Source: Bacteroidota bacterium (GTDB lineage: Bacteria; Bacteroidota; Bacteroidia; Chitinophagales; Chitinophagaceae). From it: a DNA stretch of 35,051 nt. The position numbers and the translations under genes are program-made. Each line of letters starts with the position of its first letter. Positions within the stretch are counted from its first letter, which is position 1. The notes beneath the pieces were generated by a model. That model did no database searches, was not told the DNA's origin, and worked only from the letters and a program-made list of their open reading frames with translations. Positions 7,426 through 17,152 of this stretch are shown here, piece after piece. The DNA lies in NCBI GenBank assembly GCA_013286835.1, contig JABDEZ010000018.1:1-35051 (forward strand), written 5' to 3'.

Positions 7426-9618
7426 ATGTCATCACTACGCTTTCTTGCATTACAGGAAATGGGCAAAGAGGATAAAAAAGTATCCGGCTACGGTGCTAAA
7501 AAGATCACTGCTTTGTTTAACAGTAATGTATTTACAGGGCGCACTATGCGCGAATACGTGAGCGATGAGGCTTATAAAAGCCTGATGAGCTCCGTAAAAT
7601 CGGGTTCGAAGATCGATCGCCGTATGGCAGACCAGATAGCCGCCAGTATGAAGGCCTGGGCAGAAGAACGTGGTGTAACCCACTTCACGCACTGGTTCCA
7701 GCCATTGACTGGAATAACAGCTGAAAAGCATGATTCGTTCTTCACCATTAAGGCTGATGGCACTGCAATTGAACTTTTTGACGGCGACGCACTGATACAG
7801 CAGGAGCCAGATGCCAGCAGCTTCCCTAATGGTGGTATACGCGCTACTTTCGAGGCTCGTGGTTATACTGCATGGGATCCCTCTTCACCAGCTTTCATTA
7901 TGGAAGCAGGCCAGGGTAAAACACTGTGCATACCTACTATATTTATAGCTTACAATGGCGAAAGCCTTGATTATAAAGCGCCATTGCTGAAGAGTATTGC
8001 TGCGCTTGATAAAGCGGCAGTTGACGTTTGCAACTATTTTGATAAGAATGTAACCAAGGTAACTGCTACCCTGGGTTGGGAGCAGGAGTATTTTGTAATA
8101 GACGAAACGCTTGCCAATGCCCGTCCAGACCTGGTTATGTGCGGACGTACACTAATAGGCCATGCACCTGCAAAAGGCCAGCAGCTGGATGACCACTACT
8201 TTGGCTCTATACCTGAGCGTGTGTATGAGTTCATGCAGGATTTTGAGCAGGAGTCATATAAACTGGGGATACCATTACGCACACGCCACAATGAGGTAGC
8301 GCCAAGTCAATTTGAATGTGCACCTATGTTTGAGGAGTGCAACATAGCAGTAGATCACAATACCTTGTTGATGGACCTGATGGCCAAAGTGGCCAAGAGG
8401 CACAAGCTGAAAGTATTGCTGCACGAAAAACCATTTGCAGGTGTTAACGGCAGTGGTAAGCACAACAACTTCAGCATGTCTACAGATACAGGTGTAAACC
8501 TGCTGGCACCGGGCAAAACACCACGTACCAACCTCATGTTCCTTACCTTTTTTGTAAACACAATTAAGGCCGTACATGACCATGCAGACCTGCTGCGTGC
8601 TGCAATTGCCAGCGCTAGCAACGATCATCGCCTGGGTGCTAACGAAGCGCCACCGGCTATCATATCTGTATATATTGGCAAGTACCTTACTGAAGTACTG
8701 AACGAAGTGGAAACACGTGTGAAAGAAAAGTTCAGCGAGCAGGACGAAGTAATATTGAAGCTGGATATACACAAGCAGATACCAGAACTGCTGATGGACA
8801 ATACAGACCGCAACCGTACCAGTCCGTTTGCATTCACAGGCAACAAGTTTGAATTCCGTGCTGTGGGCAGCTCTGCCAACTGTGCATCACCCATGCTGGT
8901 GCTCAACACTATCATAGCTCAAACCCTGAAGGAGTTTAAGAAAGAAGTGGATGGCCTGATTGAAAAAGGTGAGAAGAAAGAAATAGCCATACTGCAAATA
9001 TTACGTAGCTACATCACAAAATCGCGCAGCATATTATTTGAAGGTGATAACTATAGCGATGAGTGGGCTGAAGAAGCCAAGCGCCGTGGCTTGAGCAATT
9101 TTAAAACTACCCCTGAAGCACTGGATGCTTTTGTAACAGAAAAAAGCAAACAAGTATTCTATAGCAACAATATTTATAACGAGCGCGAGCTGGAAGCACG
9201 CCACGAAATAATGCTGGAAGAATACGTGAAGAAGGTGCAGATTGAGGCCCGTATAATGGGTTATCTAAACACCAACCACGTACTGCCTGCTGCTATACAC
9301 TACCAGAATATTCTAATAGAAAACATAAAGGGCCTGAAAGAAATAGGCTTAGGCGAAAGCAGTTATAAATCCCAGCTAAAACTTGCAGAAAAAGTAAGCG
9401 GCCACATACAGGAGATCAACGACAATGTAGAAGCCATGCTTGCAGCCAGGAAAGTAGCAAACAATGAGGAAAGTATGCACCGCCGCGCTACTAAATACTG
9501 CAACGAAGTAAAACCATACTTCGATAAAATACGCTACCACGCCGATAAGCTGGAGCTTGTAATTGAAGATAAACTATGGCCACTGCCTAAGTATCGCGAA
9601 TTATTGCTTTTGAGATAA
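7426..9618 (+). CDS. glnN: Glutamine synthetase type III
   Basis: The 730-residue product catalyses ATP-dependent ligation of ammonia to glutamate in the cytosol. Its length and N-terminus (MSSLRFLALQEMGKE, VFTGRTMREYVSDEAYKSL) mark the GSIII family, typical of Bacteroidota and about 250 residues longer than GSI. The GSIII N-terminal domain spans ~1-150 and includes THFTHWFQPLTG. Catalytic signatures are LGWEQEYFVID (metal Glu219 and Glu221), RHNEVAPSQFE (287-297) and NGSGKHNNFS from Asn341. RLGANEAPPAI and NRTSPFAFTGNKFEFR lie further on. The last ~130 residues are the helical GSIII C-terminal extension. No PII or ammonium transporter gene is adjacent. A TAnnTTTG promoter sits directly upstream and a strong hairpin follows, so it is transcribed alone. 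Confidence 0.97.
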   Translation: MSSLRFLALQEMGKEDKKVSGYGAKKITALFNSNVFTGRTMREYVSDEAYKSLMSSVKSGSKIDRRMADQIAASMKAWAEERGVTHFTHWFQPLTGITAEKHDSFFTIKADGTAIELFDGDALIQQEPDASSFPNGGIRATFEARGYTAWDPSSPAFIMEAGQGKTLCIPTIFIAYNGESLDYKAPLLKSIAALDKAAVDVCNYFDKNVTKVTATLGWEQEYFVIDETLANARPDLVMCGRTLIGHAPAKGQQLDDHYFGSIPERVYEFMQDFEQESYKLGIPLRTRHNEVAPSQFECAPMFEECNIAVDHNTLLMDLMAKVAKRHKLKVLLHEKPFAGVNGSGKHNNFSMSTDTGVNLLAPGKTPRTNLMFLTFFVNTIKAVHDHADLLRAAIASASNDHRLGANEAPPAIISVYIGKYLTEVLNEVETRVKEKFSEQDEVILKLDIHKQIPELLMDNTDRNRTSPFAFTGNKFEFRAVGSSANCASPMLVLNTIIAQTLKEFKKEVDGLIEKGEKKEIAILQILRSYITKSRSILFEGDNYSDEWAEEAKRRGLSNFKTTPEALDAFVTEKSKQVFYSNNIYNERELEARHEIMLEEYVKKVQIEARIMGYLNTNHVLPAAIHYQNILIENIKGLKEIGLGESSYKSQLKLAEKVSGHIQEINDNVEAMLAARKVANNEESMHRRATKYCNEVKPYFDKIRYHADKLELVIEDKLWPLPKYRELLLLR

Positions 9619-9640
9619 GTAATTAATTGGGATCATTTTG

Positions 9641-9675
9641 AAACGGGTAAGGATGTATTCCTTACCCGTTTAATT
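9641..9675 (+). terminator. Intrinsic terminator of glnN
   Basis: The perfect 13-base arms aaacgggtaagga (9641-9653) and tccttacccgttt (9659-9671) have a 5-base loop, followed by taatttt. Confidence 0.9.
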
Positions 9676-9773
9676 TTGGGTAGCACACTCTTTTTATGAA
9701 CATAGCAGTTCTTGGCTTATAGCTACCCATGATAACAACCATTCCTAAATGTTACTACTATTTCTAGCATTAG

Positions 9774-9810
9774 AAAGGGGCCGCTACACTTTGGTAGCGG
9801 CCCCTTTTCT
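9774..9810 (-). terminator. Terminator of the giant T9SS gene, probably bidirectional
   Basis: Arms aaaggggccgctac (9774-9787) and gtagcggccccttt (9794-9807) pair perfectly with a 6-base loop. A/T runs on both sides allow use in both directions. It sits 19 bases beyond the stop of the minus-strand gene. Confidence 0.85.
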
Positions 9811-9828
9811 ATATTTTGTTATCTAGCC

Positions 9829-12800
9829 TTAGTTATCAGCTTTCACCAGTTTCTCTACAGAAACCAGGTTGCCATCTGCATCAGATATCCTGATCATATA
9901 GATACCATTTGCCAGCTCAGCTATGTTTAGGCTCTTTGCATTTGCTTTGCTAAAGAGTTCCTTACCATCCAGACTGTTTACAGATACATTCACCGCAAAT
10001 GGTGCATCAATGTAAACTATATCCCTTGCAGGGTTTGGATATACCCTTACATTCTGGCTGTTAACTACATTAGAAACACCAAGACTGTAGTGGTAAATAG
10101 CTGACATGTTACCGCAGCCATTGCTGTTGGTTACATATACCGTATAGTCACCACCTGCAGGTGCAGTGTACGTATTACTTGTGCCTGCAGCCGTTACAGG
10201 AACACCATCAAGATACCATTGGTAAGAATACTGACCACCTTGTGTACTGAGGGAACCACCATTACCTGTAATAACCGGATTGGGCAATGAGTTGACAGTA
10301 ACATTTACAGGTGTTGCAGTTTCAGTGCATCCGGCAGAATTACTAATAACCACAGAATAAGAATAAGTGCCTGGTGCAGTTGGGGAAGCCAACAGGCTAT
10401 CAGTTGTAACACCAACATTAGTTCCGTTTAGCTGCCATTGATAATTAATACCAGGGCCAGTACCTGCAGACAATGTAACACCGCCACCCTGACAGAATGT
10501 TGTAGGTCCGGAAGCACTAATTACATTACCCGGCAGCGGGAACTGCGTAACATTTACAGGTGAAGCAGTATCTATACAGTAGCTGTTCGATATTACCACA
10601 ACATTGTATAAACCTGCAGCATTAGCATTGTAAGAGATCAGGTTTGCACCTGGTATTGCTACACCATCATCGTACCACTGATAGGTGTAACCTGCACCTG
10701 AAGGCGCTGTTAATGTAACGCTGGTATTGTTGCAAAGTGCAGTAGAACCAGATGCAGCTATAGGACCAGAGGGAACCGGCAATGCAGTAACAAGAGTAGC
10801 TGCAGAAGTACCTATACAGTTATTCATATTAGTAACAGCTACGCTATAGTTGCCAGATGTTGTTGCACGGAAGCTGTCTTGTGTAGCGCCTGATATGTTA
10901 TTGCCATTGAACTGCCAGTTATAGGTAAATGACGGATTAAAGTTAGTAGTTAGCCGCACAGAACCACCATTACAGAAAACGTTAGAACCCGCTGATAATA
11001 CGCTTGCCGGAGGCAAAGGGAAAACCGTTACAGAGTCTGGTACCGAAGTACTGGAACAAGAGTTAACATCTGTTACCACAACACTATAGTTACCTGCATT
11101 GGTTGCAGAATATACCTGGTTAGTAGCACCGGATATTGTGGTACCATTCCGGCTCCATTGGTAAGAATAACCAGAGAACGCAGTTCCATTTGCAGTTAGC
11201 AATACATTACTGCCATTGCAGAATGCCAATGAAGTAGTGGTAGTAACAGTTGCTGTTGGCAGCGTATTAATATTTATAATAGCATCGAGACTAGTGTCAT
11301 TAGCACAACCATTACCTATTATTACTCTGTAGCGGCCTGCATCGAGTATTGTGCCGGCGGCGATTGTAATACAAGGCGAGTTCTGGTAAGCAAGTGGTAA
11401 ATCGACATCGTCTTTCTGCCACCTGTATGTACCTGCATTCAAGGCACCTACGCAAAGATGAATTGGAGATCCAGTACACACACCTTGTGAAAGAGGCTGA
11501 TCGATAATGGGTGATGCACCACCAATTGTAAATGTTACTTTATTTGAAGTATCGGGCAATGCACACGCACCGGTTATTACTGCATAGTAAAGACCGGAAT
11601 CTGATGGAGTAGGGATCAGCCTCGTATAAACCGGAGCATTTGCGCTCGGTATTGCTATGTCATTATGATACCATTGGTATTGCAGACTGGCACCGGTAGC
11701 TGCTACTGTGAATGTAATAGGTAACCCACCAATACAACCACCGGTTGACTGGGGTTGCGTGGTAATTACTGTTGGAGGACATCCTTCACCTATCTGGTAC
11801 AAGCCTGCAAGGCCGGTAGGCGCAAGTGTATCTATTGAAATAGACGTTGCAGCCTGTCCTATAGAATGCAGGTAATACCACGTAGTACCTGCGGGGTTAA
11901 CACCAACTTTAAAGTTCTGGTAATTAGCTGTTGGGGTTATATCGCCAGGAACAAAAGTAAAGGATACACCTATTGAATTTGGAGTCGTTACCAAGGTTGG
12001 CGATGTACTAATAGTGTAAGTACGGTTGATCAATTTCAATGGGTTGAATGAAGAGAATGACAATGTACTTGCAACCGCAGGCTGTGTACTTACAGCTATA
12101 TCGCCGGCAGCAATAACATTGGTTCCTGTACCTGAAATTGAAACAGGTGTATAGTTATTGCTATCGCCTATTGGATATTTGAAATTACCTGAACCCATAG
12201 CACCAATGACTGCGTGTTTCTGGTAGGTACCTACTATCCAGCCTGTTATGGCACTTGCATTGTTGTTGGTACCTGATGCACCGGTTTCAGCAAATGCACC
12301 GGTTGCCATGATAATACGGCTTGGAACATTGTTCTCTGGTACAAAGGTAATAAGATCACTACTTGGGACAGACAAATTACTACCTGTGTTGAATACAACA
12401 TATGGAGGACTTAAGGTTTTGATATTACCCAGGTTGGCTGTATTGGTAGTACCGTTTACAAAGATACCGTTACCCGTAACACGCTGTGGCTGGTTGGCCA
12501 ATGTTGGCGCTGCAGGAGCAATAGCTGTTGCTGACCCTACAAACTGTAACTGGCCAAAGGTGAGCGTACCCGCATCATCCGAGGTAAGCTTCCCACCACT
12601 GTTTACCGCAAGGCTACCATTGAGTACCAGATCACGATTAGAGAATTGGTATTCACCACCGCTATTGATGGTCATTGAGTTTTGTACACCTATACCTGTG
12701 TAGTAAGTAGTTACTGCCCTGTTGGTACCTGCACCACCATTTATAACAAGGTTACTGAAATTAAACAATGAAGATACACCAGACCCTGTGGTCATCAACA

Positions 12801-15800
12801 GGAAGCCTCTTGTATTACCACCCGCATCGGTTGAGGTACTATTACCAAATGTAAAGGTATGAGCAGATGAATCATTGAACATTGGAGTACCAGCAGGAAC
12901 TACAAACTCGAACGCCGCAGGCAAACCACTGAATGGATTAAGATAAGTAGTATCTGCAGGAGGATCGACAATGGTTACATTGCCACCATAAAAGTGAATA
13001 GCTGGTGTTTGCAGACTGAACAAGGCACGTCCGTGAGGTACACTGTGTGCCAGCTGGTTTACCAGGTTAGTTTCACCTGTATTACCATCAACAGTTATGT
13101 TACCACCCGATTGTGTAAAGTAAGAACCACCCAGCGAAGCAAAGTTACCATTGATGTTAAGCGTACTTCCTGTACCTACGCTAAAGCCTCCATAGTTTTC
13201 AAATGGTTTGTTACCACCATTTAAAGTACCCATACCTATACCTACAGTACCACCGTTAAGAATGAAGCTACCATAATTGTATATACCTACATTAGCGAAT
13301 GCTGATATCTCGCTTGCAGTATTGTTGCTATTGACCAGCAAACTACCAGCAGTAATATTAACTGCACCGTTATTTACGAATGAGCTATCTACATTCAGTA
13401 CATTACCAGAAGTACTGTTATTAACAGTACCCAATACTGTAAGCGATTTGGCAACACAACTAGCAGAGCTGACGGTAGAAACAACACCAGGATTGATGAC
13501 TGCAATACTTGTAGCAGCAGGTACAGCATTAACATCCCAGTTGCTTGCAGTGGTCCATGGCCCAGTAGTTACCTGGGTATAAACGCCTGATGCACCAGTA
13601 TTGATATCGACTGCATTAGCTGCAAAGTACCATGGACTGCCTGTGAGGTCAGTACCCAACAGACCTGTTCTTGTTGCTGTAAAGTTTGGTGCAGAACCAC
13701 CACCACCGCCATTGGCACCCGGTGCTGCATTTACGTGGGTAAGACGCAGTTGGTTGATATTAATAGGATTGAGCAAGTTGCCTGCTGTGGCCTTGATATT
13801 AAAGGTGGCACCAGAAGTTAAAGTAAGCTGGTTGCCTGTAGCAAAGCTCCATGAAGCATTGGTACGTGTATCCATTATATAACCGCCATCATTAACAGTA
13901 GGATTTAGCGCTGATGTACCTGTAGCTGCATTATGTGTTAATGTTATAGTACCACCTGCACCCAGGGCGTTAGCTGCACTGAAGAAAACAGATACATTTC
14001 TATTGGATGGACCGTATGATACAGGGAAGAAACCCTGGCTGGTAAGACCATTACCTGCAGTTACGTTCGCCGCTATAGGCAGCCCTGCGGTACCAAACCA
14101 GCGTGTGAGTGAACCCGTAGTAAGGCGCACATTACCATTACCCAGTACATTGGCATAAGAGGTTCCACCTGCAGGCTCCATAATAGTACCCTGGTTTGTA
14201 GCCAGCGTGCTGTTGCCTATAGTAAGACCGTAAGAACTCATGTCTATATCACCCGAGAGGAAGGTAAGCGTACCAGGTATAGTTGCATTGAATGGGACTT
14301 GTACGGCGTTACCCGTATTTACATTTATTACTACATTGAAAGGGGCTGTTGTTGACGGCCATACTGCAGCCGTTGCAGTAATATTGCCTGCAGTATCGAA
14401 TGTAAGTGTAGAGTTGGTTGTAGCATATTGCAACAGCAGCGATGTATTGATCGGGTTAGCTGCTGTTGTAGATATACGCACACCACCACCACTGTTGATG
14501 GCAAGTACAGGTGTTGAACCCAGGCTGTTGATACCAACAAGGTTGATACCGGCAGCATTACCTACACGATAAACTATAGGACCGGCAGGTGCATTACTAA
14601 GTGTTACATTCTGTGTACCACTAGTACCGTTGAAGAACAGGTTGGGCTGAGTAGTGAGTGTACCACTGCTTTGTATATTACCACCCAATTGGTTAAATGT
14701 ACCTGTCAGCGTAAGTACCTGTGTACCAGCGGCAACACTTGCCCCTGTGCTCACATCAAATGTACCACCAGCCTGTATAAAATTATTAAGGGTATCATTA
14801 TATGCTTGTGTACTTGCCAATGCCCATGTACCTGTACCGGTAGAAGTTATGTTAAAAGTATCTGTTACATTGAGATGTACACCATTCCAGTTACAAACGG
14901 ATGTTTGATTGTATGCATTGTACACAAAATTTTGGAAAACCTGATTAAGGCTGGTGGCAAGCGGACCAACCGTAGAGGTCGTGTAGCCGGAAATAAGGAC
15001 AGTAGAACCAGGATTCCAGGTAGCAGGATAAACAATGAAACCACCTACTGTAGTATATCCATTATTAAAGGTACCATTAATAATAAGCGATGACGCAGAA
15101 GGAACAACAAAAGGATATATATCCATAGTACCGCCTGCAGCAAGTTGCCCCTGAGTACCAACGGTAGCAACTGAGTTGCTAAAATCAACTACGTTCAGTC
15201 CATTGTTATTATTTATTGCAAGGGTACCTTCAATATCGGGTAAGCTACCTGCGCCAAAATTCAGGGTGATGCCACCATCACCATCCAATATAAGACTTGA
15301 ACCTACAGCTATATCTATACCTGTAGCATTAGCTATACCATTTACGTTAGTAGTAAGTATGCCGGGATTGACAGACTGCAAATGCACTTGTGTAGTATTT
15401 GCAACACTTAAACGGCCTATACCTTGTGTATATATAGGTCCATCGGTGGGGGCACCGGTGGCGGTATCGGATATGCCATTGTTAAACACAAGAATATCTG
15501 TAGGGTCTGGTACTATGCGAGCAGGAGTCCAGTTGGCAGAGTTTGTAAAAGATGCCGACACAATCCTGTTCCAGGTATATGTATTAGTACTGCCGGTTGT
15601 TACGATACCAATAAGGGGAGTAGGTACATAATATGTAATAGAACAAGCACTACCGCTGGAATAAGGGAAAATAGTATAAGTATATGCCGTACCAGGAGTA
15701 AGACCAGGATCTGTAAATGAGGTTCCACTAGTGTCTGCAACCACAATACCATTGGCACCAAATACATTACCAACGTTATAGGTAGTGCCGTTTACCGGAG

Positions 15801-16815
15801 CACCTAACAATGGCCCTATAGACCGTACTACAACATAACCACTTGGCGGGTTAGCAGGTGCGGTAAAACTACCATTAACAATAGACGCACTAGTACTAAA
15901 AACAAGATTAGTGGGCAGTTGAGTGGAAAGTGGTGTTACGCAAGGTGGTATATATGTAACAGCAAAATCGTCCAGGTCTATATCACCGCCAACATTATAG
16001 GTTAGATCATTGGTAGATGGAGTAGCCTTGAAGATAATATATGCATTGGGGTTTGTGTAGTAGCTTGCTGGTACGGTGTATTGAAATTGCGTCCACATAG
16101 GATTGCCAAATTGATCTACTGGCAAAGTAAACTTTGGGTCGCCCCAAGGATAAATAGAATCGATAAGTGTACCGCCGGTTGACGTAGGCGATGAATTAAT
16201 ATAAACCTTTACTTGCTCAGTATAATCCTGGTTTATATACCCGGTCTGCAAAAAGAATGTTAGCCTTATTGTTCCAACCCCATTATAAGGAGCGTAGGCT
16301 GCATTTAAATTTAATGCAGGAGAAGCTAATTCACCAAAATATCCAAAGCGTGAACCCGCATTTCCATCGTTATACCCATTGCCTTGTGCAGCATAAACCA
16401 TAAACCCTCCGCCATCGCAGTTATTATCAGCCTGCCCGTTATTTAATGGGGTTGGATAAGGAAAAAAATACTCATACTGGGTCCCATAGGGGCCAGAGGA
16501 AAGAGAGCAGCAGCCAAATGGGTCATAGTAAGCAAATGGGCTAGATGAGGGGTAGGGGGGGCAATCAGGGTAATAATAGGTCCCATTTACATAGGCGCTT
16601 CCCGCTAAATTATTCTGAAACCAAACCGGATAACCCTGATTACGATTGTTGTTGTCAAATGAATAATTGAACACACTATTTGTCCAGCCAGCGGGTATAG
16701 ACTGAAAGTAAGACGTTGTATCAAAATTTTGAGAATAGATGACCTGGGCATTAGTGTGGGGAGAGATCCCTGACATTGCGGCCAGGATCAATACTAGAAT
16801 TAGCAATTTTTTCAT
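9829..16815 (-). CDS. Giant T9SS type A sorting domain surface protein with beta-helix-like core and Ig-like array
   Basis: The 2328-residue secreted protein has a signal peptide (residues 1-23, ending HTNA-Q). Residues ~25-290 form a jelly-roll-like domain (SQNFDTT, PAGWTN, DIDLDDFAVTYI) interrupted by a Tyr/Pro/Cys-rich stretch at ~60-115. An FN3-like domain follows (~293-410). A very long repetitive strand region (~415-1660) has motifs such as YTWNRIVSASFTNSANWTP and GPWTTASNWDVNAVP and many short glycine/asparagine strands, suggesting a beta-helix. Seven Ig-like modules of ~80 residues lie at ~1675-2240 (YQWSRNGT, YQWYDDG, GNYSVVVTD). The C-terminal ~80 residues are the type A T9SS domain (VRVYPNPARDIVYID, NIAELANGIYMIRI). 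Likely a surface adhesin or matrix protein; no catalytic motif was seen. It is monocistronic. Confidence 0.88.
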   Translation of the reverse strand: MKKLLILVLILAAMSGISPHTNAQVIYSQNFDTTSYFQSIPAGWTNSVFNYSFDNNNRNQGYPVWFQNNLAGSAYVNGTYYYPDCPPYPSSSPFAYYDPFGCCSLSSGPYGTQYEYFFPYPTPLNNGQADNNCDGGGFMVYAAQGNGYNDGNAGSRFGYFGELASPALNLNAAYAPYNGVGTIRLTFFLQTGYINQDYTEQVKVYINSSPTSTGGTLIDSIYPWGDPKFTLPVDQFGNPMWTQFQYTVPASYYTNPNAYIIFKATPSTNDLTYNVGGDIDLDDFAVTYIPPCVTPLSTQLPTNLVFSTSASIVNGSFTAPANPPSGYVVVRSIGPLLGAPVNGTTYNVGNVFGANGIVVADTSGTSFTDPGLTPGTAYTYTIFPYSSGSACSITYYVPTPLIGIVTTGSTNTYTWNRIVSASFTNSANWTPARIVPDPTDILVFNNGISDTATGAPTDGPIYTQGIGRLSVANTTQVHLQSVNPGILTTNVNGIANATGIDIAVGSSLILDGDGGITLNFGAGSLPDIEGTLAINNNNGLNVVDFSNSVATVGTQGQLAAGGTMDIYPFVVPSASSLIINGTFNNGYTTVGGFIVYPATWNPGSTVLISGYTTSTVGPLATSLNQVFQNFVYNAYNQTSVCNWNGVHLNVTDTFNITSTGTGTWALASTQAYNDTLNNFIQAGGTFDVSTGASVAAGTQVLTLTGTFNQLGGNIQSSGTLTTQPNLFFNGTSGTQNVTLSNAPAGPIVYRVGNAAGINLVGINSLGSTPVLAINSGGGVRISTTAANPINTSLLLQYATTNSTLTFDTAGNITATAAVWPSTTAPFNVVINVNTGNAVQVPFNATIPGTLTFLSGDIDMSSYGLTIGNSTLATNQGTIMEPAGGTSYANVLGNGNVRLTTGSLTRWFGTAGLPIAANVTAGNGLTSQGFFPVSYGPSNRNVSVFFSAANALGAGGTITLTHNAATGTSALNPTVNDGGYIMDTRTNASWSFATGNQLTLTSGATFNIKATAGNLLNPININQLRLTHVNAAPGANGGGGGSAPNFTATRTGLLGTDLTGSPWYFAANAVDINTGASGVYTQVTTGPWTTASNWDVNAVPAATSIAVINPGVVSTVSSASCVAKSLTVLGTVNNSTSGNVLNVDSSFVNNGAVNITAGSLLVNSNNTASEISAFANVGIYNYGSFILNGGTVGIGMGTLNGGNKPFENYGGFSVGTGSTLNINGNFASLGGSYFTQSGGNITVDGNTGETNLVNQLAHSVPHGRALFSLQTPAIHFYGGNVTIVDPPADTTYLNPFSGLPAAFEFVVPAGTPMFNDSSAHTFTFGNSTSTDAGGNTRGFLLMTTGSGVSSLFNFSNLVINGGAGTNRAVTTYYTGIGVQNSMTINSGGEYQFSNRDLVLNGSLAVNSGGKLTSDDAGTLTFGQLQFVGSATAIAPAAPTLANQPQRVTGNGIFVNGTTNTANLGNIKTLSPPYVVFNTGSNLSVPSSDLITFVPENNVPSRIIMATGAFAETGASGTNNNASAITGWIVGTYQKHAVIGAMGSGNFKYPIGDSNNYTPVSISGTGTNVIAAGDIAVSTQPAVASTLSFSSFNPLKLINRTYTISTSPTLVTTPNSIGVSFTFVPGDITPTANYQNFKVGVNPAGTTWYYLHSIGQAATSISIDTLAPTGLAGLYQIGEGCPPTVITTQPQSTGGCIGGLPITFTVAATGASLQYQWYHNDIAIPSANAPVYTRLIPTPSDSGLYYAVITGACALPDTSNKVTFTIGGASPIIDQPLSQGVCTGSPIHLCVGALNAGTYRWQKDDVDLPLAYQNSPCITIAAGTILDAGRYRVIIGNGCANDTSLDAIININTLPTATVTTTTSLAFCNGSNVLLTANGTAFSGYSYQWSRNGTTISGATNQVYSATNAGNYSVVVTDVNSCSSTSVPDSVTVFPLPPASVLSAGSNVFCNGGSVRLTTNFNPSFTYNWQFNGNNISGATQDSFRATTSGNYSVAVTNMNNCIGTSAATLVTALPVPSGPIAASGSTALCNNTSVTLTAPSGAGYTYQWYDDGVAIPGANLISYNANAAGLYNVVVISNSYCIDTASPVNVTQFPLPGNVISASGPTTFCQGGGVTLSAGTGPGINYQWQLNGTNVGVTTDSLLASPTAPGTYSYSVVISNSAGCTETATPVNVTVNSLPNPVITGNGGSLSTQGGQYSYQWYLDGVPVTAAGTSNTYTAPAGGDYTVYVTNSNGCGNMSAIYHYSLGVSNVVNSQNVRVYPNPARDIVYIDAPFAVNVSVNSLDGKELFSKANAKSLNIAELANGIYMIRISDADGNLVSVEKLVKADN
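10110..11790 (-). repeat. Seven tandem Ig-like modules within the giant T9SS protein
   Basis: Seven modules of about 80 residues are recognisable by a repeated Cys near the start (FCNGS, FCNGG, LCNNT, FCQGG), a central Y-x-W (YQW, YNW, YRW) and a final YSVVVT-like strand with a second Cys. The last module lacks the first Cys. The DNA copies are diverged, so no recent duplication is evident. Confidence 0.7.
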
Positions 16816-16866
16816 GGTGGTTGATTTAAGGTTGAATCATTTACAAGGAAAAGTTTTCATTATCAG

Positions 16867-16895
16867 CAAAAATAAGAATTCGCATTAAATACAAA
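16867..16895 (-). promoter_or_regulatory. Promoter of the giant T9SS gene
   Basis: The minus strand reads TTTG (16892-16895), 17 bases, then TATTTTTG (16867-16874): both Bacteroidota -33 and -7 elements at near-consensus spacing. The leader would be about 45 bases. This is the most complete promoter in the window. Confidence 0.65.
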
Positions 16896-16963
16896 AACTA
16901 TTTATGGCGTTTAAGTACCTTCCCTGATATCTATTGACGGCAAAAAAAGGCTAAAGGTTAGAA

Positions 16964-16995
16964 ATAAACAAATAATAATATCATTATTTGTTTAT
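16964..16995. repeat. Perfect 13-base AT-rich inverted repeat in an otherwise empty 337-base gap
   Basis: Arms ataaacaaataat (16964-16976) and attatttgtttat (16983-16995) flank a 6-base loop. It sits between the giant gene's promoter and the next minus-strand stop. Apart from this repeat and the promoter, I see no gene or remnant in 16816-17152. It could be a weak terminator for 17153-18343 or an operator. Confidence 0.5.
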
Positions 16996-17152
16996 ACAAT
17001 ATTTGGAGATAGGGTGAAAAAGAAGAATGGAAACGTCTATTTGATTTATTGAAAAGTGCAGTAAATACAATATCAAGTAATTACATAAAATTGAAAATTG
17101 ACTAGGGTCTAATTTAAAGCCTGGCCAATTCTCATTATTCATCAAATATTTT

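Noticed and set aside
8275-8772. 165-codon minus-strand frame inside glnN
   Set aside because: Antisense shadow of conserved glutamine synthetase sequence.
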